Shown here piece by piece: positions 38,918 to 48,522 of a stretch of 64,000 nt of DNA (its first letter is position 1; every line of letters starts with the position of its first letter). Made by a program: the position numbers and the translations under genes. A model generated the notes under the pieces. The model ran no database searches. It saw only the letters and a list, made by a program, of their open reading frames with translations, and was not told where the DNA came from. Origin of the DNA: CAVQBP01 sp963782475. Lineage in GTDB: Bacteria > Bacteroidota > Ignavibacteria > Ignavibacteriales > Ignavibacteriaceae. The stretch is from the NCBI GenBank assembly GCA_963782475.1, contig CAWAJW010000015.1:682001-746000 (forward strand). The letters are read 5' to 3'.

Positions 38918-41900
38918 ATGACAACAGGTAATCCAGCTAAAGAAGGAATGATTGCCAAAATAATTGAATGGTCAATTAATAATAAAATATTGGTAGTCAT
39001 ATTCACAAGCGCACTGATTTTGGGGGGCATCTGGGCTGTTGAAAATACACCGGTAGATGCTATCCCTGATTTGAGCGATGTTCAGGTAATAATTCTTACA
39101 AAATATCCCGGTCAGGGTCCGCAGATTGTTGAAGACCAGGTAACGTATCCTCTTACAACTAAAATGCTTTCCGTTCCTTATGCAAAAGATGTAAGAGGTT
39201 ATTCATTCTTCGGTTTTTCAATGGTATATATAATTTTTGAAGATGGTACCGATTTATATTGGGCAAGAAGCAGGGTGCTTGAATATTTAAGTTCGATGCA
39301 AAGTTCATTGCCGCAAGGAGTAACTCCGGAATTGGGACCTGATGCTACGGGACTAGGCTGGGTTTATGAATATGCACTCAAATCTAAAACAAAAAATCTA
39401 CAGGAATTAAGATCAATCCAGGATTGGTTTTTGAAATATGAATTGTCTGCAATTCCTGGTGTATCTGAAGTAGCAAGCGTAGGCGGTTTTGTAAAACAGT
39501 ACCAGGTAAATGTGGATCCTATAAAATTAGCTTCGTACAATATTCCGCTCAGCAAAATTAAAATGGCAATAAAACAGAGCAATAATGATGTAGGCGGCAG
39601 GCTGATGGAGATGGGGGAGACTGAATTTATGGTGCGCGGTTTAGGATATATAAAAAATGAAGATGATTTAAAGAATATTGCTATCGGTAAAGATCAAAGT
39701 ACAGGTACACCGGTATATTTGAAAGATGTAGCGAATATTGACATCGGACCCGAATTAAGAAGAGGAATTGCTGATCTTGACGGGGAAGGTGAAGTTGTAG
39801 GCGGGATTGTAATCCAGCGCTATGGCGAAAACGGTTTGGCTGTAATAAACAGAGTTAAAGAAAGACTGGAGGAATTAAAATCTTCTTTGCCGCCTGACGT
39901 ACAAATTGTTCCTGTTTACGACAGAAGTACATTAATCCATAAAGCTATTGATAACTTGAGCAATAAGCTTTTTGAAGAAGGGTTAATAGTATCTTTAGTA
40001 ATTATTCTTTTTCTTCTTCACTTCCGGAGCTCGCTTGTAGCAATTTTTACACTGCCAACTGCAGTCCTTGCAGCTTTATTAGTTATGAAGCTACAAGGAT
40101 TGAATGCAAATATAATGTCGCTTGGCGGCATTGCCATAGCAATAGGGGCAATGGTTGACGCTTCGATTATAATGGTTGAGAATTCTCATTAATCATCTTC
40201 TGCAAAACCAGCTTTTGCCGAACGATAGAAGAAAACCGCATTGGTCAGTAATACTTGAATCTTCAAAGGAAGTTGGTCCATCAATATTTTATTCTCTTTT
40301 GGTGATTACCGTTTCCTTTATCCCTGTATTTACTCTTGAAGCACAGGAAGGGAGATTATTCAAACCCCTGGCTTTTACTAAAACATATTCAATGGCTGCA
40401 GGTGCAATACTGGCAATTACAATTGTCCCGGTTTTAATGGGATTTTTTATCCGGGGTAAAATGAAAAAAGAAGAAGATAATCCATTAACAAAATTTTTAA
40501 TGAAAATATATCATCCGATTGTGGATTTTGTTATGAGAAAAAGATGGTGGGTAATAGCTATTGCTTTGCTGATAGTAATCGTGACTTACATACCATTCTC
40601 AAAACTCGGTTCGGAATTTATGCCTCCTTTGTATGAAGGTGATTTGCTTTATATGCCGACAACTTTGCCGGGAATTTCAATTACAAAAGCAAAAGAGTTA
40701 TTGCAGCAGACTGATAAGATTATTAAAACCTTTCCTGAAGTCAGAATCAGTATTCGGAAAAATAGGCCGCGCTGAAACTGCTACAGATCCGGCTCCTTTA
40801 TCAATGATTGAAACTACAATTCAATTAAAACCGGAAAGTGAATGGCCGGAGGGAATGACAAGAGAAAAGCTTGTTGACGAACTGGATCGAGCTGTAAAAA
40901 TACCGGGGCTTACGAATGCATGGACAATGCCGATAAAAACAAGAATTGATATGCTTTCAACCGGGATCAAAACTCCCGTTGGAATTAAAATTGCCGGACC
41001 TGATTTGAATGTATTGCAGGATATCGGAAAACAAATTGAAGACGTTACAAGAACAATTCCCGGTACACGTTCTGTTTATGCGGAAAGATCAGCTGGCGGG
41101 AATTATGTTGATTTTAATATCGACAGAAATGCTATTGCGAGGTACGGTCTTACGATAGATGATGTTCAAGATGTTTTCATGTCGGCTGTCGGGGGAATGA
41201 ATGTTACCCAAACTGTTGAAGGGCTTGAACGTTATCCGGTAAATCTCCGCTACCAAAGGGATTATCGTGATAATATTGAAGCATTAAAAAGAGTTCTTGT
41301 TCCGCTGCCCGGCGGCGGAAATATTCCTCTTGAAGAATTAGGGAATATTGTCATAAGGAAAGGCCCGCCGATGATTAAGTCGGAAAACGCCCGTCCGAAT
41401 TCCTGGGTTTATATTGATATTGAAAACATTGATGTAGGGACTTACGTTAAAAATGCACAAAAAATTATTGCTCAAAAGATAAAGCTTCCTGCAGGGTATT
41501 CGCTGATCTGGAGCGGACAGTATGAATACATGGAAAGAGCATCTAAAAAATTAGCAATAGTTATTCCTTTGACTTTACTTATTGTTATACTGCTTCTTTA
41601 TTTCAATACGAAATCATTTGTAAAAACAGGGATAATCCTTCTTGCTCTCCCTTTTTCTATGGTTGGAGCAGTATGGTATCTCTACTTTGCCGGTTTTCAT
41701 TTAAGTGTTGCGGTATGGGTAGGAATAATAGCGTTGCTTGGAGTCGATGCGGAGACCGGAGTAGTAATGCTCCTTTATCTTGATATCGCATACAAAAGTG
41801 GAAAGAAAAACGGAGCATGAAATTCATTTGCTGCGCTGCGGGCATCAATTTTTGAGGGTGCGGTAAAAAGGATCAGACCAAAAATTATGACTGTTATGGT

Positions 41901-42103
41901 ACTTATTCTTCGGATTGCTCCCTATACTTATTGGACATGGATTCGGCGGTGATGTAATGAAAAGGATTGCCGCTCCGATGGCAGGCGGTATATTTACCAG
42001 TCTTATTATGGAACTGACAATATTCCCTCCAATCTTTTATCTTCTAAAAAGAAGGGAAATGAAAAAGAATAATATGATTACCGAAAATATACAGGAGCGC
42101 TGA
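38918..42103 (+). CDS. cusA: CusA/CzcA-type RND heavy-metal efflux pump (three frameshifts and one in-frame stop)
   Basis: Restored length ~1,060 residues, normal for HME-RND pumps. Markers: TPVDAIPDLSDVQVI near 45, DVRGYSFFGFSMVYI, AIGAMVDASIIMVEN, TRIDMLSTGIKTPVG and WVGIIALLGVDAETGVVM. Frame breaks at about 40190 (extra T), 40743 (extra A) and 41911 (extra C), and TGA at 41818-41820 interrupts an otherwise in-frame NGA-NSFAALRASIFEGAVKRIRPK. Each break restores the expected protein if one base is removed; the TGA needs a substitution or paired indels. It is the pump of the tripartite cus system. Either sequence errors or a decaying gene. Confidence 0.82.
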
Positions 42104-42171
42104 AATTAAAAATAATCGATATTAAAATTTTGAGATATAATTCATTAATAAAAAAATCAAGGAGTAATAAA

Positions 42172-42555
42172 ATGATAAAGCAAATGTATAAATCGGCGTT
42201 TATAATTGCTGCAATCGGATTTTTATCTATGGGAAGATCTTTTCCGCAGCAAAAAAATGATGCTTCCGATAATCATCAAAATATGCAGATGAATGAGATG
42301 AAAACGGATCATTCAAAGATAGCTGATTCATCTAAAGCAGCTGAAGAGGAAAGTCCAATAGTTCGTGAAGGTATAATTGATCTAAAGGCAATTGATAAAA
42401 ACAAGGATGGTTATGTCTACCAGGATATGATGGATTACAATGTAATTTCGGATATACCCGGAACATGCCCTCTCTGCGGAATGACATTAAAAAAAGTATC
42501 GTTAAAAAAAGCAAAAGAAACACTTTTAAAAAGCGGTTTTAAGGTGAAAGGATAA
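42172..42555 (+). CDS. Secreted EF-hand-like/CPLCGM metal-binding protein
   Basis: 127 residues from the ATG at 42172, which is preceded by AAGGAG; the longer TTG-started frame at 42130 has no such site. Signal peptide 1-26, a His/Met-rich segment (DNHQNMQMNEMKTDHS), then the domain seen at the end of the CusB protein: VREGIIDLKAIDKNKDGYVY, NVISDIPGTCPLCGMTL and a Lys-rich helix. The CPLCGM core matches heavy-metal-binding (HMBD-type) domains. Probable periplasmic copper- or metal-buffering protein co-transcribed with cusA. Confidence 0.75.
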   Translation: MIKQMYKSAFIIAAIGFLSMGRSFPQQKNDASDNHQNMQMNEMKTDHSKIADSSKAAEEESPIVREGIIDLKAIDKNKDGYVYQDMMDYNVISDIPGTCPLCGMTLKKVSLKKAKETLLKSGFKVKG

Positions 42556-42813
42556 TTTTTTTAAAATTCAAGCTTTAACTCATTATAATGCTGATTTATT
42601 TGCATTCAATTAATCTTCTTTGCGGCACAGATTAAGCGCACCTGGAATTATCCTTATAATCTGTGCAGCTTTTTGATCAGCCTCATTGTGACTGGAACAT
42701 TAAAAATATAAAACGTTTTCAAAATTTTATAACACAATATTCCTGCCGGAACAATAAGTTTGTTATGTAAGAATTAAGTTAAATAAGATCCTAATTGAAA
42801 GGAGATTGATAAA

Positions 42814-42888
42814 ATGGAATGGCATAAAAGAGATAATATGAATCGTAATATAAGTATGGATCCTTTTGCTCCTTTCTACTTTTCTTAG
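42814..42888 (+). pseudogene. Short ORF start cut off by repeat copy E
   Basis: AAAGGAG at 42798-42804 is followed 9 nt later by ATG and 24 codons (MEWHKRDNMNRNISMDPFAP then FYFS and TAG). The last codons lie inside the repeat, so this looks like the 5' end of a gene whose remainder was displaced. The protein cannot be identified. Confidence 0.45.
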
Positions 42889-43275
42889 CCCCGATTTTCA
42901 TCGGGGTAAACTCCAGAAAAGTAGCAACCTACTTTCAGTAGGTAAAAAGAAACATGCTCCCACCTTCATCTTTCAGATTCCGGCGGGTAAACTGCAAAAG
43001 AATTGCTAAAAAATTACTCCATTTCGCTAAGATAAATAAACTCGTCCCGCCTTCTGAACCGAAACGCAATGCAGGCGGGACTCGGACAGTATTTATCTTT
43101 TAATCCCGCCTTCTCTTACTTTAAACTACAACCTGGCGGGATTAACCGCTCAATTCCGTAATTTTTTTTAACGCAATTCTTTTGAGGAGCAATTGTCAGT
43201 AAATCATTATATCTTTTATTGATATCTATTTATATGCAGATTATTTATTCTTATAATTTATTTATTTTGGACAGG
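42869..43275 (+). repeat. Interspersed hairpin repeat, copy E (left end missing)
   Basis: Starts at CTCCTTTCTACTTTTCTTAG and runs to TTTTGGACAGG. It lacks the first ~100 bp of other copies, including CTGTCCAAA, but holds all later modules, including ACCTACTTTCAGTAGGT. Confidence 0.9.
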
Positions 43276-43489
43276 TTTGTATCATCATTGTATTTCTTTC
43301 AGTTCACTTCATTTATGCTCAATTATTTTTATATTATACTTCTTTATGGTAAGTTACCTTTGTCAAAAAAAATTTCCGATGCAGCTTAAATTAAAAAAAG
43401 TTGAGTAGAGTTTTGAAGCAGATGCTGAAATAATAGAAATATTCAGTCATATACCTGTAAAAAAAATATAAAGAAAAGAGATAAAAAAT
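43276..43489. other. Intergenic region after repeat copy E
   Basis: 214 bp, no gene seen; A/T-rich, carries the start region of the CDF gene. Confidence 0.4.
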
Positions 43490-44392
43490 TTGCTGCACAA
43501 TAATCATTCTCATACAAATCAACAGGTAAATTATAACCTGGTATTCAGCTGGGGAATAACATTAAATGTAATTTATATAGTGGTTGAAACTGTATACGGA
43601 CTGCTTATTAATTCAATGGCTTTACTGGCTGATGCAGGTCATAATCTGAGCGATGTACTTGGATTAATCTTAGCCTGGGGGGGGGCTTACTTAGCGAAAA
43701 CAGCAATTACAAAAAACAGAACTTATGGATTAAGAAAATCAACAATATTAGCCGCATTATTCAACTCATTAATTCTTTTGATAGCTGTAGGTGCAATTAC
43801 ATTTGAAGCAGTTAGAAAAATTATTCAGCCTCAGCCTGTCGGTGGTACTGTAATAATGATAGTTGCGGGAGTTGGAGTAATAATAAACACTCTTACAGCA
43901 CTGTTTTTTATGAAAAACAGGAAATCAGATTTAAATATTAAAGGGGTTTTTCTCCACATGGCTGCGGATGCAGGAACTTCTATAGGTGTGGTGCTTGCCG
44001 GACTGCTGATAAATATTACCGGGTTCTATCTCCTTGATCCTCTTATTAGTCTCCTGATTGTTATTGTGATAACGATCGGAACATGGAGCCTGCTGAAGGA
44101 TTCATTCCATCTTTCGATGGATGCAGTTCCGCAAGGAGTAGATTTTGAAGAGGTTAAAAACTATTTAAAAGAACTTGAAGGAGTTGAAGAAGTCCATGAC
44201 TTGCACATCTGGGGAATGAGTACAACAGAAACTGCTTTGACTGCACATCTGGTAATACCAGGAGAGATAAAGGATGATAAATTTTTAGGCAGGATCTGCA
44301 GCAGGCTCCATGATAAATTCGGAATCGGCCATTCAACAATACAAATCGAGAAAAATGCTCAAAGTGCGAGCTGTGAAAGTGAAAATGTATAG
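43490..44392 (+). CDS. CDF family cation efflux transporter (CzcD/ZitB-like)
   Basis: 300 residues, normal for CDF. Six membrane helices; metal site motif DAGHNLSD (D48, H51, D55) in helix 2 and the matching HMAADAG in helix 5, then a cytoplasmic dimerisation domain beginning EVKNYLKELEGVEEVHDLHIWGMS. Exports Zn2+, Cd2+ or Co2+ by proton exchange. A His-rich start (HNNHSHTN) is common. The start is TTG at 43490 since no ATG precedes the conserved region. Its place after the cus genes fits a metal-resistance cluster. Confidence 0.92.
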   Translation: MLHNNHSHTNQQVNYNLVFSWGITLNVIYIVVETVYGLLINSMALLADAGHNLSDVLGLILAWGGAYLAKTAITKNRTYGLRKSTILAALFNSLILLIAVGAITFEAVRKIIQPQPVGGTVIMIVAGVGVIINTLTALFFMKNRKSDLNIKGVFLHMAADAGTSIGVVLAGLLINITGFYLLDPLISLLIVIVITIGTWSLLKDSFHLSMDAVPQGVDFEEVKNYLKELEGVEEVHDLHIWGMSTTETALTAHLVIPGEIKDDKFLGRICSRLHDKFGIGHSTIQIEKNAQSASCESENV

Positions 44393-44519
44393 TTGTTTCC
44401 TGATATTTACCTGCAAGTAAGGTATATCAAAAGTAATTATAATTTTGATATAAGACCTTTGATTTTGTGCTATTATAATTTATAATTACTTAACTTTTTC
44501 AAATTATTTATAAGCTGAA

Positions 44520-45074
44520 ATGAAAATATTTTTGACGGTAATATTTACCATAATCGTATTCTGTATAATAGGAATTATATTTATTTATTCAGGGGTGTAT
44601 AATGTTAGTGCGGCAAATCCTGAAAATGGAATTACAAAATGGGTCTTAAGCACCACAAGTGATAATTCGGTTGAACATCATGCACAAAATATAAATGTTC
44701 CGAACCTTAATGATCCTCAAAGGATTAAAGAAGGTTTCCTGCGTTATAATGAGATGTGCGAAAGCTGTCATGGTGCACCCGGGAAAAAAGAAACCGATTT
44801 GGCGAAAGGATTAAATCCGCCGGCACCTGATCTTTCCGAATCAGGGAAAGAAATGAGCTCTGAAGAACTATTTTGGGTAACTAAGAATGGAATTAAAATG
44901 ACCGGAATGCCTGCCTGGGGGAAGACTCACTCCGATGATAAATTATGGTCAGTAGTTGCAGCAGTAAAAAAATTACATGAAACTTCACCTGCAGAATATA
45001 ATTCCTATTCGGAAGAGATGGAGAGAACTGAAGCGCATACAAACACTCAAGAGAATAAAGTCCGTTATCATTAA
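44520..45074 (+). CDS. Membrane-anchored c-type cytochrome
   Basis: 184 residues. N-terminal membrane helix (3-24, no clear cleavage site), haem-binding CESCH at 80-84 and a Met axial ligand probably in MTGMPAWG. The fold matches the class I cytochrome c type (cytochrome_CBB3 family). Electron transfer on the periplasmic face; partner unknown. Transcribed alone, with a strong terminator after it. Confidence 0.87.
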   Translation: MKIFLTVIFTIIVFCIIGIIFIYSGVYNVSAANPENGITKWVLSTTSDNSVEHHAQNINVPNLNDPQRIKEGFLRYNEMCESCHGAPGKKETDLAKGLNPPAPDLSESGKEMSSEELFWVTKNGIKMTGMPAWGKTHSDDKLWSVVAAVKKLHETSPAEYNSYSEEMERTEAHTNTQENKVRYH

Positions 45075-45085
45075 AGATCAATCAG

Positions 45086-45235
45086 AGTTAATAACTGAAG
45101 TTACGCAGCTATCCTTCAAGGTCACTTCCTAAGACCTTGAAGGATGCTTTTTTAGTAACCTTGAGGGTCTTTAAAAAGTGACCCTCAAGGTTTGTTCACA
45201 AATGAATGAATTTTGCTTAACTTCAGTTAATAAAT
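45086..45235. repeat. Inverted-repeat element with two internal hairpins
   Basis: Flanks TTAATAACTGAAGTTA and TAACTTCAGTTAATAA are near-perfect inverted copies. Inside are two hairpins: ATCCTTCAAGGTC/GACCTTGAAGGAT followed by T6 (45111-45153) and AACCTTGAGGGTC/GACCCTCAAGGTT (45157-45193). The first doubles as the terminator of the cytochrome gene. Confidence 0.7.
45111..45153 (+). terminator. Terminator after the cytochrome c gene
   Basis: Thirteen-base-pair stem ATCCTTCAAGGTC / GACCTTGAAGGAT with a 9-nt loop, then GCTTTTTT. Confidence 0.8.
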
Positions 45236-45240
45236 AATTT

Positions 45241-46344
45241 TTAGACGACCTTCACAGTAATTAACTCGACTTTTTCTTTTTTACCTTTTAATTGAATTTC
45301 TCCTAAGGGAATCTTTTGGTATTCTCCATTTAGCGGCATTCTTTGCAATAATGCTGACGATAATATAACATTTACATTATGATTGTTGCATTCTCCCTCA
45401 ATTCTTGAAGTAGTATTTAATACATCTCCAGAGAAAACAATATCTTTCTTAATAACGCCTATTTCACCGACAGTTGCTTTGCCGATATGCAAACCAGCTT
45501 TAAATGAGGGTAAAATAGTATATCTATTTAGATAGTGTTCCTTTTTCCCCTGGAGCAGCCGCTCTATTTTATAAAAACATTGAAGGCAGTTGTTTTCAGA
45601 GAGTCCCTTTTCAGCTGACCAGGTAATGATTACTTCATCACCGGCATACTGATAGATTTCCCCCTGGCTGTTAATAATCGGTTCAGTAACATCATTAAAA
45701 ATTTCTTTCAGAAGATTAAAGAATTTATTATGTCCTATTTTTTCTGCAATCGTTGTAGAGGCTTTAAGATCCAGGAACATAAATATTCTTTCTTCTTCAC
45801 GGGGATGATAATATTTGCCGGTAACAAATTTCCATAAGATCCCGGGACCGAATTTGTCATTAACCTGGAGCATGAATTGAGTAAATGAAACAAGCAGAGC
45901 CCACATGCACATAGTAACAAAAAATGAAGGTGTTTCAACATTAACCAGAAAATTATTCCATGCTTTCGTTACAGCATTATCAAAGCCTGTTTGGAAAAGA
46001 AAGTATACCGTGTTCATAAAAAAGAGCCCTAAAAAAGCTAAGCTGATGTAAAACAGGATAAACAAAAGCCCTGAATTAATAATGCCGAAAATAAAGGATT
46101 TCTGTTTATAGCGGGTGTCCATTTTGAATATCAAAATATAACCGCCGGACAGACCTCCCAAGATTCCTAAAACAATAGTACCTAAAAGATCAGGTACTGG
46201 ATCGTAAATCCCCGATAATTTTTTAAGAGACAGAAGATCTGAGACGAAATAATATTGATTTAAAAACATAAATGAAGTAAAGAGGGTCCAGCATAAAGTA
46301 ATAATCAACACCATTTGGATCCTTTTTGTAGTTTTGACATTCAT
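45241..46344 (-). CDS. Membrane-bound class III adenylate/guanylate-type cyclase
   Basis: 367 residues. Four to five membrane helices in residues 11-159 (11-28, 53-73, 85-117 as two, 141-159), then a class III cyclase catalytic domain from about 185. Metal aspartates D192 (FLDLKAS) and D236 (YAGDEVI), and the transition-state pair N310/R314 (SGDVLNTTSR) are intact, so it should be active. The position usually holding the base-selecting lysine (four before D236) is Gln232, so the substrate base is uncertain. It is divergent from the HD-PycTM gene, with repeat copy F between. Confidence 0.88.
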   Translation of the reverse strand: MNVKTTKRIQMVLIITLCWTLFTSFMFLNQYYFVSDLLSLKKLSGIYDPVPDLLGTIVLGILGGLSGGYILIFKMDTRYKQKSFIFGIINSGLLFILFYISLAFLGLFFMNTVYFLFQTGFDNAVTKAWNNFLVNVETPSFFVTMCMWALLVSFTQFMLQVNDKFGPGILWKFVTGKYYHPREEERIFMFLDLKASTTIAEKIGHNKFFNLLKEIFNDVTEPIINSQGEIYQYAGDEVIITWSAEKGLSENNCLQCFYKIERLLQGKKEHYLNRYTILPSFKAGLHIGKATVGEIGVIKKDIVFSGDVLNTTSRIEGECNNHNVNVILSSALLQRMPLNGEYQKIPLGEIQLKGKKEKVELITVKVV

Positions 46345-46490
46345 AAATGACCTGCAAATATGGAAATGAAGAATAATTTTAAGGAAGTTACGGTAAACTA
46401 ATTATGAGAATATTAAGAAGCTGATTTTGAAATTATATAAACTGAAAATAAAACTCAAATCTCCGCAGAATATAAAAAAATAGGGCATTG
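46345..46490. other. Promoter-proximal region of the cyclase
   Basis: 146 bp, no gene. It lies between the cyclase start and repeat copy F and should hold the cyclase promoter on the minus strand. Confidence 0.4.
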
Positions 46491-47003
46491 CTGAACAAAT
46501 TAATTTTGAAAAACCAGGAAAAGTTAAATTTTAGTAAAAATTAAAAAAGAGTTTTAGTGGTTTATTTCCGATCTCTCTAATAACTAAAACAATTTATTCC
46601 CTTCTACTTTTCTTAGCCCCGATTTTCATCGGGGTAAACTCCAGAAAAGTAGCAACCTACTTTCAGTAGGTAAAAAGAAACATACTCCCACCTTCATCTT
46701 TCAGATTCCGGTGGGTAAACTGCAAAAGAATTGCTAAAAAATTACTCCATTTCGCTAAGATAAATAAACTCGTCCCGCCTTCTGAACAGAAACGCAATGC
46801 AGGCGGGACTCAGACAGTATTTATCTTTTAATCCCGCCTTCTCTTACATTAAACTACAACCTGGCGGGATTAACCGCTCAATTCCGTAATTTTTTTTGAC
46901 GCAATTCTTTTGAGGAGCAATTGTCAGTAAATCATTATATCATTTATTGATATCTATTTATATGCAGATTATTTATTCTTATAATTTATTTATTTTGGAC
47001 AGG
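46491..47003 (+). repeat. Interspersed hairpin repeat, copy F
   Basis: 513 bp, CTGAACAAATT to TTTTGGACAGG, with the full module set including ACCTACTTTCAGTAGGT and CCACC...GGTGG. It separates the divergent cyclase and HD-PycTM genes. Confidence 0.92.
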
Positions 47004-47175
47004 TTTGAAATAGGGGAAAAGAATGGAAAATTGGAATATCGAAGGAAAATGATAATAAAATTCCAATTCTCACTTACCTCAAAATCGATCATTCCAAATG
47101 TTTTTGTTAAATCTGGTCAATTATTTCTTTTTTTCTTTAAAATAAGTAATTTCAAATAATAATTATTTTGGGTAA

Positions 47176-48407
47176 ATGATTATGAATCACCACTTAGCCA
47201 AAGCAGTCTGAATATGTTACCAACCTATTACAAAATAATCTTCCCGAGGGATGTGTTTATCATAATATCGAACATACTCATGGAAGTAGTTGAATCGGCA
47301 AAGCTAATCGGAGAACACAGCGGTTTATCGAAAGAAGAGATGGAAATTCTTTTGCTGGCTGCCTGGTTCCATGATACAGGGATGACAAACCTTTATACCG
47401 GGCATGAAGAGAAAAGCATAGAGCTATTTACAAATTTTTCAAATGAAAACCATCTTCCCAAAGAAATAATTGAAAAAGCTGCCTGTCTGATACGTGCAAC
47501 AAAAATTCCTCACAATCCTGACAGCCTGCTTGAGAAAATTATTTGCGATGCCGATCTTTCTCATATAGGTAAAAAAGGATTCCAGGGGAGAGCAAAGCTG
47601 CTAAGACTGGAATGGGAAAACATGCTGGGAAATAATTATTCCGATATCGAATGGCTGAAATCCAATATCGATTTTTTGTCGAATAATAAATTCAATACCG
47701 ATTATGCAAGAGAAATTTTTGAGAAGCAAAGACAGTTAAATATTGAAAAGCTTAAAAAAACGGCTTAGTAAAGAGATCAATGTTGCCGGAAGTGCTGTCA
47801 GGTTTAACAGAAGCGAGTACAGTTAAAAACCGAATCCGGCAAAAAGGAAGCAGGCCGAACGCGGTATTGAAACAATGTTCCGCAATACTATTCGTACACA
47901 TGTAGAGTTCAGCGGGCTTGCAGATCACAAAGCCAACATTATGATAAGCATTAATACTCTAATTTTAACAGCAATAGTTGCTGTGATGGTTAGAAAATTA
48001 GATACTAATCCGCATTTGATTATTCCAACGGCAATACTGGCGCAGTAAGTTTGATAACATTGATTCTTGCAGTAATGGTTACCCGTCCTAAAATTACTTC
48101 AGGAACTTTTACTCATGAAGATATAAAAGAAAAAAGAGTTAATCTGTTATTCTTTGGAAATTTCTTTAAAATGAATCTTAAAGATTTTGAATGGGGAATG
48201 AATGAAATGATGAATGATAAGGATTTTCTTTACGGAAGCATGACAAAGGATTTCTATTATCTCGGTCAGGTAGTGGGGCAAAAATACCGATACCTGAGAA
48301 TTTGTTATAATATCTTTATGTACGGGATAATACTCTCGGTTATAGCTTTTGCTGTTGCAGTTATTTTTTTCCCCGGCGGTACAAACTTAGGACCATTGGT
48401 CGAATAA
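47176..48407 (+). CDS. HD-domain phosphohydrolase fused to PycTM-like (DUF5706) membrane effector, multiple frameshifts
   Basis: Restored length ~410 residues. HD half: H in IEHT, the HD pair in AWFHDTGM and a distal D in CDADLSHIG. A Lys-rich linker follows, then the DUF5706/Pycsar-effector half: IRTHVEFSGLADHKANIMIS, first helices LILTAIVAVMV and SLITLILAVMV, NLLFFGNFFKMNL and YLGQVVGQKYRYLRICYN, and a last helix. Breaks: extra base near 47209, extra C at 47279, one or two lesions with a stop in the linker (47762-47850), and a missing base near 48043. Start at 47176 or 47182. Could degrade and sense cyclic nucleotides; the role is inferred from family. Confidence 0.75.
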
Positions 48408-48522
48408 TGTAATTATACTGTATCCTCTCCTGATTTTGATAATTTGTGATTTATTTTTCGATTTAAATTGATAAATAATTATCTGCTAAAAATATATAAA
48501 TCAAAATTTCAACAAATAAGTT

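Noticed and set aside
25949..47003. CRISPR array or tandem coding repeat
   Set aside because: Copies are hundreds of bases long, irregularly spaced and contain no spacers of constant length.
46947..47159. ORF overlapping repeat copy F
   Set aside because: The first part is the repeat end that recurs in other copies where no ORF is maintained.
45241..48407. Proven Pycsar defence operon
   Set aside because: The genes are divergent, separated by a repeat, the cyclase is membrane-bound and no other defence gene is near; only a hypothesis is kept.
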